64,000 nt of DNA from Comamonas sp. KCTC 72670. Lineage in GTDB: Bacteria > Myxococcota > Myxococcia > Myxococcales > Myxococcaceae. The stretch spans positions 1 to 64,000 of the forward strand of contig BNCN01000011.1 of NCBI GenBank assembly GCA_014656495.1, in the 5' to 3' direction. Below, in pieces: positions 34,769 through 42,809 of the stretch. Positions within the stretch are counted from its first letter, which is position 1, and every line of letters begins with the position of its first letter. A program made the position numbers and the translations under genes. The notes under the pieces are model-generated. The model saw only the letters and a program-made list of their open reading frames with translations, was not told the DNA's origin and did not search any database.

Positions 34769-36760
34769 ATGTTCCATCCAGGCAGTCCTTCCCGCTCCAT
34801 CCTCTTCATTCTCCCGCTGCTGGTGATGCTGACGCAGACGGCGTGCGGTGACGACGCGCCCACGCCAACACCGGACGCGGGCCAACAGACCTCCGATGGA
34901 GGCCGTGACGCGGGCCAGGACGACGACGCCGGCGCGCCGCCTGAAGACGCGGGCGCCGAGGACGCCGGCCTCCCTCCCGACGACGCGGGCACCGGCGAAG
35001 AGGACGGCGGCGCGGGTCCCGTGGACGCGGGCGATGAGGACGCCGGCGCGGGCCCCGTCGACGCGGGCGACGAGGATGGTGGCTCGGCTCCTGTCGACGC
35101 GGGCGACGAGGACGGTGGCTCGGCCCCCGTTGACGCGGGCGCGGAGGATGGTGGCCCGGCCCCGGTCGACGCCGGCGCGGAGGATGGTGGCTCGGCCCCC
35201 GTGGACGCGGGCGACGAGGATGGCGGCTCGGCCCCCGTGGACGCGGGCACCGGGGAGGAGGATGGCGGCACGGACCCTGGAGACGCAGGTGTCGAGGACG
35301 GTGGCTCAGCGCCCACCGACGCGGGCAGCGGTGATGGCGGCACCGAGCCGCCCGAGTGCCCCTTCGGCCCGCCGGACTCGGGCACCCCGCCCCCGGGTGA
35401 CCCGACGGTTGTCTCCGACCCCACCCAGGACATCCTGGTCCGGCTGCGCGCCATCCAGGGCCTCACCGTGACGGAGAACCCCTCGGGAGGCTCCGTGCCA
35501 GCGGGACACCGCTTCTTCGTCATGGAGTACGACCAGCCAGCCGACCACGCGCGTCCGGAGTGCCAGCGCTTCAAGCAGCGCATGGCGCTGCTCCACCGTT
35601 CGGACACGGCGCCCATGGTCCTCCACACCAGCGGCTACTACGTGTCCCTGTCCTCGGGCCGCCGCGAGCTGACGACGCTGGTCGCCGGCAACCAGCTCTC
35701 CCTCGAGCACCGCTTCTTCGAGCCCAGCCGCCCGGTGCCCACCGACTGGAGCCAGCTCACCATCAAGCAGTCCGCGGATGACTTCCACCGCATCGTCGAG
35801 GCGCTCAAGCCCATCTACACCGCGCGGTGGCTCTCCACCGGCGGCAGCAAGGGCGGCGAGACGATGGTGTTCTACCGCCGCTTCTATCCGAACGACGTGT
35901 ACGCGACCGTGGCGTACGTGGCGCCGCTGGCCCGGGCCGATGACGAGCGCTTCCCGGCCTTCCAGGCCACCGTGGGCGGCGATGAGCTGCAGTGGTGCCG
36001 CGACCGCATCCATGCCTTCCAGCGCGCCGTCCTGGAGCGGCGGGAGGAGATGCTGACGCTCTTGCGCAACTACGCCGCGCAGCGAGGCCTGACGTACAAC
36101 CAGTTGGGCTTCGAGCAAGCCCTGGAGCACCTGGCCATCGAGTCGTACTTCGCCTTCTGGCAGTACGACAGCCCCGCGAACTGCCAGTACTTCCCCACGT
36201 CCCAGGCCTCGAGCGCGGAGCTGCTGGAGATGCTGGACTGGACGGTGGGCCTGGCCACGTTCTCGGACGGGACGGCCAACGGCATCACGCCGTACCACCC
36301 GTACTACTTCCAGGCGAGCCTGGAGCTGGGCTGGCCCATGCCCTACGAGGCCCACCTGGGCAGCCTCATCCACCACCCCAACACGGGCATCGCGCCGGTC
36401 TACTCGGTGCCGGGTGTCCCAGTTGTGTTCCGGCCCCAGGCCATGCAGGACATCGCGGACTGGCTGACCACCCAGGGCCAGCGGGTGATGTTCATCTACG
36501 GAGACCTGGACCCGTGGACGGCGGCGGCGTTCCCCATGGGCAACGCCCAGGACTCGCCGGTGTTCATCGTCCCGGGCGGCAACCACGGGGCCACCATCGC
36601 GCGCCTGCCGGCCGCGACGCGCGGTCAGGCCCAGGACACCGTGCGGCGCTGGGCGGATGTCGCGTCGTTGAAGTACGCCCCCGTGCCGCACCCCGAGGCC
36701 GACATCATCGAGTTCGGTCCGCACCTGCCGCCCCGCCTCCAGGCGCCGACGGCTCCGTAA
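34769..36760 (+). CDS. Secreted lipoprotein S37-family (PS-10) tripeptidyl aminopeptidase
   Basis: 663 residues from the ATG at 34769 (AGAGGGG upstream). The signal peptide ends with the lipobox QTAC near residue 28. Residues 35-195 are an Asp/Ala/Gly linker encoded by 36-base repeats. The rest, about 460 residues, is an alpha/beta-hydrolase of peptidase family S37 as in Streptomyces tripeptidyl peptidases: YDQPADH near the start, the nucleophile Ser360 in TGGSKGGE, Asp579 or Asp581 in YGDLDPW and His606 in GGNHGA form the triad. Surface anchoring suits a predatory bacterium that digests proteins outside the cell, releasing tripeptides from N termini. Confidence 0.87.
   Translation: MFHPGSPSRSILFILPLLVMLTQTACGDDAPTPTPDAGQQTSDGGRDAGQDDDAGAPPEDAGAEDAGLPPDDAGTGEEDGGAGPVDAGDEDAGAGPVDAGDEDGGSAPVDAGDEDGGSAPVDAGAEDGGPAPVDAGAEDGGSAPVDAGDEDGGSAPVDAGTGEEDGGTDPGDAGVEDGGSAPTDAGSGDGGTEPPECPFGPPDSGTPPPGDPTVVSDPTQDILVRLRAIQGLTVTENPSGGSVPAGHRFFVMEYDQPADHARPECQRFKQRMALLHRSDTAPMVLHTSGYYVSLSSGRRELTTLVAGNQLSLEHRFFEPSRPVPTDWSQLTIKQSADDFHRIVEALKPIYTARWLSTGGSKGGETMVFYRRFYPNDVYATVAYVAPLARADDERFPAFQATVGGDELQWCRDRIHAFQRAVLERREEMLTLLRNYAAQRGLTYNQLGFEQALEHLAIESYFAFWQYDSPANCQYFPTSQASSAELLEMLDWTVGLATFSDGTANGITPYHPYYFQASLELGWPMPYEAHLGSLIHHPNTGIAPVYSVPGVPVVFRPQAMQDIADWLTTQGQRVMFIYGDLDPWTAAAFPMGNAQDSPVFIVPGGNHGATIARLPAATRGQAQDTVRRWADVASLKYAPVPHPEADIIEFGPHLPPRLQAPTAP
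35021..35256 (+). repeat. 36-base tandem repeat coding VDAGDEDGGSAP linker units
   Basis: Unit starts at 35021, 35057, 35093, 35129, 35165, 35201 and 35237 (GTSGACGCGGGC) give about seven 12-residue copies in the linker of the S37 peptidase lipoprotein. The unit length and DAG theme match the repeat of the fibro-slime lipoprotein 17 kb away. Confidence 0.8.
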
Positions 36761-36831
36761 TCCACGCGTCCCACGGCGCACCGGCCCCGCCGCCGGTGTG
36801 CCGCGGGACGCCGCACCTCGCGGCCCCCGCC

Positions 36832-36861
36832 TGACGTGTCACCCCTGGCGCTGACACGTCA
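36832..36861. promoter_or_regulatory. Pair of TGAC-RY-GTCA boxes upstream of the arginine kinase gene
   Basis: TGACGTGTCA (36832-36841) and TGACACGTCA (36852-36861) are two 10-base boxes 20 bases apart, head to head, so that the whole 30 bases form one larger inverted repeat. A further GTGTCA half box follows at 36869-36874. The position, about 80-107 bases upstream of the first possible start codon, suits an activator or enhancer-binding protein. Confidence 0.65.
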
Positions 36862-36932
36862 GCACCGCGTGTCATGGACGCGGACGCGGCGCCAAGTCAG
36901 GAGAATCACTCACGCTGAAACAGCGGCCCCGG

Positions 36933-36948
36933 TGGCACATGTCCTGCT
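36933..36948 (+). promoter_or_regulatory. Sigma54-like -24/-12 element at the arginine kinase start
   Basis: TGGCAC-ATGTC-CTGCT has GG and GC exactly 10 bases apart, with most of the TGGCACG-N4-TTGC consensus. The expected transcript start would fall near 36958, which removes the first ATG (36939) and leaves the ATG at 36963 almost leaderless. The box pair lies about 110 bases upstream of that point, typical for a sigma54 activator site. GC-rich DNA yields such matches by chance, so this is tentative. Confidence 0.35.
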
Positions 36949-37982
36949 CAACCGGCGCCGCGATGTTGCTCCACAAGCACCTCACGCCCGAACTGACGTC
37001 CCGGCTCGAAAAGCTCAAGACCCGCAACGGGTGGACCCTGCGCAAGGCCATGCAGAGCGGCCTCGACCACGAAGACTCCCAGATGGGCGTCTACGCGGGA
37101 GACAGTGAGACCTACGCCCTGTTCTCACCGCTGCTCCACCCCATCATCCGGGACCACTCCGGGTGCAACCTGGGTGGCCACACGAGTGACTTCTCGCTCG
37201 ACGGGCTCCCCCAGGGAGACCTGGACCCCTCGGGCGAGTTCATCATCTCCACGCGGATTCGGGTGGGCCGCAACCTCGCCCGGTATGCGTTTCCGCCCGC
37301 CATTGGCGCTCGCGCCCGGGCCGAGCTGGAGGCCGAGGTCGTCCAGGTCCTCACGGGGCTGAAGGGCGAGCTCGCGGGTGAGTACCACCCGCTGGCCAGC
37401 CTCTCCGAAGCCCAGCGGCGGACCTGGGTGGAGCAGCACGTCCTGTTCAAGCCCGGAGACCGCTTCCTGGACAGCGCGGGCGTCAACCGGGACTGGCCCC
37501 GGAACCGGGGCATCTTCCACACCCCCGACCTGCGGTTCATCGTCTGGGTGGGCGAGGAAGACGCCCTGCGCATCATCAGCATGCAGCCCGGCTCCGGGCT
37601 CGCGGCGGTCTTCCGCCGTCTCACGTCGGCGCTGGACGTCCTCGGCGAGCAGCTCGACTTCGCCCGGGACTCACGGCTCGGCTACCACACCGCGTGCCCC
37701 ACCAACCTGGGCACGGCCATGCGCGCCTCGGTGCTCATCCGGCTGCCGCGCCTGTCGCGCCGCCCGGACCTCCACGCCCGCTGCGCCCGCCTGGGGCTCG
37801 CCGTTCGCGGCTTGCACGGCGAGCACTCCGACGCCGAGGACGGAGTCCATGACATCTCCAACGCCGTCCGACTCGGAGTGACGGAGCGAGACATCTACCG
37901 CCAGCTGTGGCGAGGGGTCCGGAAGCTCATTGCGATGGAAACTCGCAACGGAATTTTGAACGAAGACAGCCAGGACATCTGA
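36939..37982 (+). CDS. Arginine kinase (ATP:guanido phosphotransferase)
   Basis: 347 residues from ATG 36939, or 339 from ATG 36963; neither has a clear ribosome site and the second fits the family start (LLHKHLTPEL) and the possible promoter better. Full-length phosphagen kinase: the small helical N-terminal domain with SGCNLGGHTSDFSLDG, then the catalytic domain with STRIRVGRNL, GEEDALRIISMQ (the acidic pair at 206-207 contacts the guanidino group), and CPTNLGTAMRASV with the reactive Cys253. The flexible loop RGLHGEHSDAEDGVHDISN ends the active site. It reversibly makes phosphoarginine from ATP, buffering energy. Bacterial members are rare but known in Myxococcus and a few others, and are thought to come from eukaryotes by transfer. 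Confidence 0.93.
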   Translation: MSCSTGAAMLLHKHLTPELTSRLEKLKTRNGWTLRKAMQSGLDHEDSQMGVYAGDSETYALFSPLLHPIIRDHSGCNLGGHTSDFSLDGLPQGDLDPSGEFIISTRIRVGRNLARYAFPPAIGARARAELEAEVVQVLTGLKGELAGEYHPLASLSEAQRRTWVEQHVLFKPGDRFLDSAGVNRDWPRNRGIFHTPDLRFIVWVGEEDALRIISMQPGSGLAAVFRRLTSALDVLGEQLDFARDSRLGYHTACPTNLGTAMRASVLIRLPRLSRRPDLHARCARLGLAVRGLHGEHSDAEDGVHDISNAVRLGVTERDIYRQLWRGVRKLIAMETRNGILNEDSQDI

Positions 37983-38069
37983 AGACAGACCCCGGCTCAT
38001 CCGCGCCCACATTGACCCGCCAATTCAGCCATGGATAGCCTTTCGTCTCCCTCACGAAAGGTGGGTTTC

Positions 38070-38330
38070 ATGAAGCAATGGCTTGCCGTCACCCTGGGTG
38101 CCGTCATCGGGCTGGGCGCCGCGATTCCTCCGCTGGCGATGGCGGACACCTCCGACGCGGAGCTCGACGCTGCCTCGGGGCCCTGTTTCCTGGAGCTCAT
38201 CTGCGACAACGGGCGGGTCCTGAGCTGCAACGCCTTCGACTCGTGTCACTACCGTCCGGACGCGCCGGGAGCCCCGGGCTATGTCGTCTGTGACGGCGCG
38301 GGCTGGGCCTGCAACGGCGACATCTGGTGA
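38070..38330 (+). CDS. Small secreted cysteine-containing protein
   Basis: 86 residues from the ATG at 38070 behind GAAAGGTGGG. A clear signal peptide (MKQWLAVTLGAVIGLGAAIPPLAMA) is followed by about 60 residues with six cysteines in the pattern GPC..ELIC..GRVLSC..FDSC..VVC...WAC, likely forming three disulfides. Such short Cys-rich exported proteins are frequent in myxobacteria and most have no known role. The gene stands alone between arginine kinase and the betaine transporter operon. Confidence 0.7.
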   Translation: MKQWLAVTLGAVIGLGAAIPPLAMADTSDAELDAASGPCFLELICDNGRVLSCNAFDSCHYRPDAPGAPGYVVCDGAGWACNGDIW

Positions 38331-38341
38331 TGACTCGCACG

Positions 38342-38364
38342 CCCCGGGGCGCTGGGCCCCGGGG
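38342..38364. terminator. Bidirectional hairpin between Cys-rich protein gene and proX
   Basis: A 9-bp perfect stem CCCCGGGGC/GCCCCGGGG (38342-38350 and 38356-38364) with a 5-base loop lies between converging stop codons at 38330 and 38380; flanking CGCA/TGCG pairs extend the stem with a wobble. Confidence 0.55.
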
Positions 38365-38379
38365 TGCGCGCACGGCGGC

Positions 38380-39291
38380 TCAGGCCTTGGGAATCCACCC
38401 GTCCACGAGCGCCGGGTTCTGCTTCATCCACTCCCGCACGGCCTTCTCCGGCGTACCGGAGGCGTCCTCGACGGCGCCCATCAAGCTGCCGAGCTGCTGG
38501 TCATCCAGCTTGAAGTTGCGCAGCAGCGCCGCGACGTCCGGCAGGTCCTGCTCCAGGCCCACGCGCGTCAGCGTGTGGATGGACTCCTTGGCGCCATAGA
38601 CGCCCTTCGGGTCCTCCAGGAACTTCAGGTCCCAGCGCGCGAACTTCCAGTGCGGCTTCCACCCGGTGACGACCACGGGGCGCTTCTTGGCGACGGAGTC
38701 CTTGAGCTCCGCCGTCATCGCGGGCCCGCTGGAGGGCACCAGCTTCAGCTCCAGCCCGTACGCCTCGATGGCCTTCTCCGTCGTGGTCATGATGCCCGCG
38801 CCCGAGTCGATGCCCACGATGGACTGGTTGAGCGCCTGCTTCTTGCCGTTGAGCTGCTCGATGCTGTTGATGTCCAGGTCGGCGGGCACCACCAGGCCGA
38901 TGCGGGCATCGTCGTAGATGACGCCCAGGTCCACGACCTTGCCCTTGAAGCGCTCCATGTAGCTCTGGTGCGTGACAGGCAGCCAGCTGTCCAGGAAGAA
39001 GTCCGCGTCGCCGTTGGCGAGCGAGGCGAACACCGGCGCCACGTCCGCCATGGTCGTCTTGACCTGGTAGTCCATCTTGTCTTCCAGGACGGCCTGCACC
39101 AGGTGCGTCATGGCCACGCCCTCGGCCCAGTTCACGTAGACAATCCGGACCACCGGCTTCTTCGCGGGGGCGGCCGTCTCGGCGCCCTCGGCGGCAGGGG
39201 CCTTGTTCTCCTGCTTGCAACCGGGAGCGGCGAGCAACCCCGCCACGGCACTGAGCACCAGGGGCAGTCGGTGGAGAGAGGAAAGGTTCAT
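38380..39291 (-). CDS. proX: Glycine betaine-type ABC transporter substrate-binding lipoprotein
   Basis: 303 residues from the ATG at 39291, where AAGGAG lies nine bases upstream inside the end of the permease gene. The signal peptide ends AAPGC, a weak lipobox, so this is probably a lipoprotein. The mature protein has the OpuAC/ProX fold: VRIVYVNWAEGVAMTHLVQAVLED, DFFLDSWLPVTHQSY, GIDSGAGIMTTTEKAIEAYGL and VVVTGWKPHWKFARWDLKFLEDPK, with Trp residues suitable for a cation-pi box around a quaternary amine. It delivers betaine or a similar osmoprotectant to the permease. It is the last gene of a four-gene operon. Confidence 0.9.
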   Translation of the reverse strand: MNLSSLHRLPLVLSAVAGLLAAPGCKQENKAPAAEGAETAAPAKKPVVRIVYVNWAEGVAMTHLVQAVLEDKMDYQVKTTMADVAPVFASLANGDADFFLDSWLPVTHQSYMERFKGKVVDLGVIYDDARIGLVVPADLDINSIEQLNGKKQALNQSIVGIDSGAGIMTTTEKAIEAYGLELKLVPSSGPAMTAELKDSVAKKRPVVVTGWKPHWKFARWDLKFLEDPKGVYGAKESIHTLTRVGLEQDLPDVAALLRNFKLDDQQLGSLMGAVEDASGTPEKAVREWMKQNPALVDGWIPKA

Positions 39292-39305
39292 GGGGCGGGT
39301 CTCCT

Positions 39306-40139
39306 TCATGATGAGCGCGTCCGGGGCTTGCCCAGCGCGTGAGTCAAACGGTCCAGCACGATGGCCAGGATGACCACCGCGATGCCGCTCTCGAAGCCCA
39401 GCCCGATGCGCAGCTGGGTGATGCCTTTCAGGACCTGCTCGCCCAGGCCGCCCGCGCCAATCATCGCGGAGATGACCACCATGGACAGCGACAGCATGAT
39501 GGTCTGATTCACACCGGCCAGCAGCGTGGGGATGGCGATGGGGAGCTGCACGTTGAGCAGCGTCTGGCGGGGCGTGGCGCCAAACGCGATGGCCGCCTCG
39601 ACGACCTCGGCGGGCACCTGACGGATGCCCAGGTTGGTGAGGCGCACGGCGGGCGGCATGGCGAAGATGACCGTGGCCACCACGCCCGGCACCTTGCCCA
39701 GCCGGAAGAACAGCACCGCGGGGATGAGGTAGACGAAGGCGGGCATCGTCTGCATCAAGTCCAGGGCGGGACGCAGCACCCGCTCCACGTTGCGGCTGTA
39801 GGCGGCCCAGATGCCCAGGGGGATTCCCAGCACCAGCGCCACCAGCGCCGAGCTGAGCACCAGCGCCAGCGTCTCCATGGTGGCCTGCCACAGCCCCATG
39901 TCCTGGATGAGCAGCATGCCCAGCGCGGTGAAGACCGCGGTGCCCAGGCCAGAGAGGCGCCAGGCCAGCACCATCAGCACCGCGATGATGGCGTAGCTGG
40001 GCGGCAGGAGCAGCGCGGACTCCAGGCCCTGGATGCAGGCCGAGAGGACGGTGCGGATGACGTCGAACACGGGCGCGCCGCGCTCGCCCAGCCAGTCAAT
40101 GAGTTGCTCGAAGCCTTCACCAATCTTCAGTGCGCTCAT
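39306..40139 (-). CDS. proW: Glycine betaine-type ABC transporter permease
   Basis: 277 residues with about six membrane helices and the binding-protein-dependent transport signature EAAIAFGATPRQTLLNVQLPIA in the cytoplasmic loop that contacts the ATPase. The N-terminal 40 residues precede the first helix, as in OpuAB/ProW. The ATG at 40139 lies one base after the ATPase stop, and the end of the gene carries the ribosome site of the next gene. Together with the neighbours it forms a canonical osmoprotectant importer in the inner membrane. Confidence 0.92.
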   Translation of the reverse strand: MSALKIGEGFEQLIDWLGERGAPVFDVIRTVLSACIQGLESALLLPPSYAIIAVLMVLAWRLSGLGTAVFTALGMLLIQDMGLWQATMETLALVLSSALVALVLGIPLGIWAAYSRNVERVLRPALDLMQTMPAFVYLIPAVLFFRLGKVPGVVATVIFAMPPAVRLTNLGIRQVPAEVVEAAIAFGATPRQTLLNVQLPIAIPTLLAGVNQTIMLSLSMVVISAMIGAGGLGEQVLKGITQLRIGLGFESGIAVVILAIVLDRLTHALGKPRTRSS

Positions 40140-40140
40140 G

Positions 40141-41325
40141 TCAGCTCTTCTCCCCCGCGATGCTGGCCAGCAAGGTGGCGCGGCTGACGATGCCGAGGAA
40201 GGACTGGTCCTCGGCGACGACCGCGATGGGAATCTGGGTGGTGGCCGCCACCGCCACCAGCTTCGACAGCGGCGTGTCCGGCGACGTCGTGGGCAGGTCC
40301 GTGACGAGGATGCCGTCCAGCGTGTGCTTGTTCTCCGCCATCAGCCGCAGCGCGTCCTCGATGCGCACCACGCCCACCAGCTTGCGGGACTGGTTGGTGA
40401 CGAAGAGCGTGGAGGTGCCCGACTCGCGCATGCGCTTGACGGCCAGCGCGGGCCCGTCCTTGGGGTGCACCACGGACTCGGGCCGCCGCATGATGGTCCG
40501 CGCGGTGATGACCTTGGTGCGGTCCACGTGCTCCACGAAGGCGCGCACGTAGTCGTCCGCCGGGCTGGTGAGAATCTCCTCGGGCGTGCCCAGCTGCGCG
40601 ATGCGGCCGTCCTTCATGATGACGATGCGCCCGCCCAGCTTGAGCGCCTCGTCCAGGTCGTGGGTGATGAACACGATGGTCTTGTTCATCCGCGACTGGA
40701 GCTCCAGCAGCTCGTCCTGCATCTGCCGGCGGATGAGCGGGTCCAACGCGCTGAAGGCCTCGTCCATGAGCAGGATTTCCGCGTCGGTGGCGATGGCCCG
40801 CGCCAGCCCCACGCGCTGCTGCATGCCGCCGGACAGCTCCCGGGGGAGCTTCTCCTCGTAGCCCTTCAAGCCCACCAGCTCCAGCGCCTGCTGCGCCTTG
40901 GGCCGCGAGTCGCGCCGCTCCAGGCCCTGCATCTCCAGGCCGTACTCCACGTTCCGGATGACGCTGCGGTGCGGGAGCAGGCCGAAGTTCTGGAACACCA
41001 TGGCCATCTTCCGGCGCCGCACGTCGAGCAGGCCCTGCTTGTCCGCCTTCGTGACGTCCACGCCGTCCACGTGCACGCTCCCGGCGGAGGGCTCGATGAG
41101 GCGGTTGAGGCAGCGCAGCACCGTGGACTTGCCGCTGCCGGACAGGCCCATGATGACGAAGATTTCGCCCGCCTTCACCTCGAACGAAGCCTCCTGGATG
41201 GCGACGGTGCAGCCCGTCTCCTCCAGGATCTCCTGCTTGCTCCGCCCCTGCTGGAGCAGGGCAATGGCCCGCTCCGGGTTCCCGCCGTAAATCTTCCGCA
41301 GGCCGCGGACTTCTATCTTCTCCAT
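40141..41325 (-). CDS. proV: Glycine betaine-type ABC transporter ATP-binding protein with CBS domains
   Basis: 394 residues from the ATG at 41325 (GAGG upstream). The order is a ProV-type N-terminal extension, an ABC ATPase (Walker A GLSGSGKS, Q-loop VFQNFGLL, signature LSGGMQQRVGLARA, Walker B ILLMDEAFSALD, H-loop THD) and two C-terminal CBS domains (residues 270-394) ending near the C terminus. In OpuA the CBS pair senses ionic strength and controls transport, so osmotic gating can be inferred. The gene follows the porin gene by seven bases. Confidence 0.93.
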   Translation of the reverse strand: MEKIEVRGLRKIYGGNPERAIALLQQGRSKQEILEETGCTVAIQEASFEVKAGEIFVIMGLSGSGKSTVLRCLNRLIEPSAGSVHVDGVDVTKADKQGLLDVRRRKMAMVFQNFGLLPHRSVIRNVEYGLEMQGLERRDSRPKAQQALELVGLKGYEEKLPRELSGGMQQRVGLARAIATDAEILLMDEAFSALDPLIRRQMQDELLELQSRMNKTIVFITHDLDEALKLGGRIVIMKDGRIAQLGTPEEILTSPADDYVRAFVEHVDRTKVITARTIMRRPESVVHPKDGPALAVKRMRESGTSTLFVTNQSRKLVGVVRIEDALRLMAENKHTLDGILVTDLPTTSPDTPLSKLVAVAATTQIPIAVVAEDQSFLGIVSRATLLASIAGEKS

Positions 41326-41332
41326 GGGGACC

Positions 41333-42535
41333 TCAGAAGTAGTAGCCGACGTTGATGTTGAAGCGCGTTTCCCAATTCGCGTTCGGGTCGCCCTCGGCCA
41401 ACGCGTGGCCATAGGCGGGCCCCAGCCACGGCTGGTTCTTTCCGCTCGCCATGTCGACGTACGTGTAGACGGGGCCCGCGGTGACGAGCATGCCCAGCAC
41501 GTTCTGCATCGACGTCTCGAAGGCCGCGTTGGCCTTATCGAAGAGGCTGAAGTTGTCGTAGAAGGTGAGCTTGGAGATGGGCCCCCACGCCACGGGCACG
41601 TCGTACGCGAGCCCCGCCGCATAGACGGTGCCCCGGGTGGCCATCTTGTAGGGCGCGTCATACGCACCCATCGTCACGATGGAGGAGTCGTGCTCTTCCG
41701 GGTTCTTCAGGTCATAGCCGTACGAGAGGACCTGCAGCCGGAGGTTGAACGGACCGTAATAACCATCCAGGTGCGCCGCGCCGGCCCAGTTCAGGCCGTT
41801 GCGCTGGGTGATGCTGTTGTAGATCTGCCCCGCCTGCGCCGAGACGCCCACCTCGGTCCGCCCCCAATCACCATGCTGGAAGGTGTAGGCCACGCGGGCA
41901 TTCAGCTTGTTGCTCTCATGGTTGGCGCTGTCCACGCCGAGGTACGCCTCGGTCGGGTTGGAGCTGTTCACCTGCACCACGTCGTAGGAGTAGCGCGCGC
42001 TGTCCGTGCTCCGGCCGGTGAAGCTGCCTTCGTCACTCTTGTAGAAGGCGAACTGGAGGTCCCAGGGCCCCTGGGTGTGGACCAGCTTCAACCCCATGTC
42101 GTAGTCGTCCTCCATGCCCATGTAATACGGCAGGGAGAAGAACCAGTTGTGTGAGGCATACGGCAAGATGCCGAAGGGCACGCGGTGGACACCCAACTGG
42201 AGCTGGGTTTCCTTCGTGAACTCATACCCCACCCAGCCGTGGTGAAGCATGGAGTAGCCCGCGTAGAAGCGGTACTCGGTGGACAGCAAAATCTTGGAGA
42301 GCCTGGCATCGACGTTGAGCCGGAACGTATCGAAAGCCATGTCACCGCCACGGTTTCGATTGTCTTCCTCGCCCAGCCACGTCTTGTAGAAAGCGTTGAC
42401 ACGCAACGCCCCGCCCACCTTGAGCATGTCCGCGTCTTCCACCGCGTCCTCCTCGGCACGGGCGGATGGCGCTAGCAGACACGTGAATCCAGACAGCAAA
42501 ACGGCACCGGTGAAACGGGTAAGACGCGTTGACAA
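41333..42535 (-). CDS. Outer-membrane porin-like beta-barrel in the betaine operon
   Basis: 400 residues using a TTG start at 42535, where AGGAG lies six bases upstream and a signal peptide follows (LTRFTGAVLLSGFTCLLAPSARA); an ATG at 42676 would add 47 unconvincing residues. The mature protein is made of alternating amphipathic strands rich in Tyr/Trp (LLSTEYRFYAGYSMLHHGWVGYEF, NWFFSLPYYMGMEDD) and ends NINVGYYF, a terminal aromatic typical of BAM-inserted barrels. It lies directly upstream of proV with seven bases between, so it is probably co-transcribed and forms the outer-membrane entry route for the ligand carried by ProX. No close family assigned. Confidence 0.78.
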   Translation of the reverse strand: MSTRLTRFTGAVLLSGFTCLLAPSARAEEDAVEDADMLKVGGALRVNAFYKTWLGEEDNRNRGGDMAFDTFRLNVDARLSKILLSTEYRFYAGYSMLHHGWVGYEFTKETQLQLGVHRVPFGILPYASHNWFFSLPYYMGMEDDYDMGLKLVHTQGPWDLQFAFYKSDEGSFTGRSTDSARYSYDVVQVNSSNPTEAYLGVDSANHESNKLNARVAYTFQHGDWGRTEVGVSAQAGQIYNSITQRNGLNWAGAAHLDGYYGPFNLRLQVLSYGYDLKNPEEHDSSIVTMGAYDAPYKMATRGTVYAAGLAYDVPVAWGPISKLTFYDNFSLFDKANAAFETSMQNVLGMLVTAGPVYTYVDMASGKNQPWLGPAYGHALAEGDPNANWETRFNINVGYYF

Positions 42536-42761
42536 CCGCAACTCCTGGCAATAGGCGGCGGGCACACGCCGGCCTCGAGGGTCACGCGTGTCCAGAGCGC
42601 CCGACTTGGCACAAGGGGCGGTCCTCTCCCGTTGCACACACAGCGAGGACGCTGGCGCGCGGGACAGGCCACCCAAGGAACAATAATGCGGTGATTCGTT
42701 AACAGGTCAGGCGGATCACGTCCAGACCTTTGAACTCAAACGATCTACCCCCGCAGGTGTG

Positions 42762-42776
42762 GCAGCCTGCATGCCA
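42762..42776 (-). promoter_or_regulatory. Possible sigma54-type promoter for the porin-proVWX operon
   Basis: On the minus strand TGGCATG-CAGG-CTGC matches the GG-N10-GC layout and most of the sigma54 consensus. It is embedded in the inverted repeat TGGCA-N7-TGCCA, and would leave a leader of about 215 bases, which is long; hence low confidence. Confidence 0.2.
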
Positions 42777-42809
42777 GGGCCTTGAGACCCACACGCACCG
42801 CATGGGTCA

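Noticed and set aside
35021..35256. Seven 36-base units considered as a CRISPR array
   Set aside because: Contiguous coding repeats without spacers and without cas genes anywhere in the window.
34714..35628. 304-codon minus-strand frame of Ser/Pro/Ala repeats
   Set aside because: Reverse reading of the DAG repeat of the S37 lipoprotein; simple-sequence artefact.
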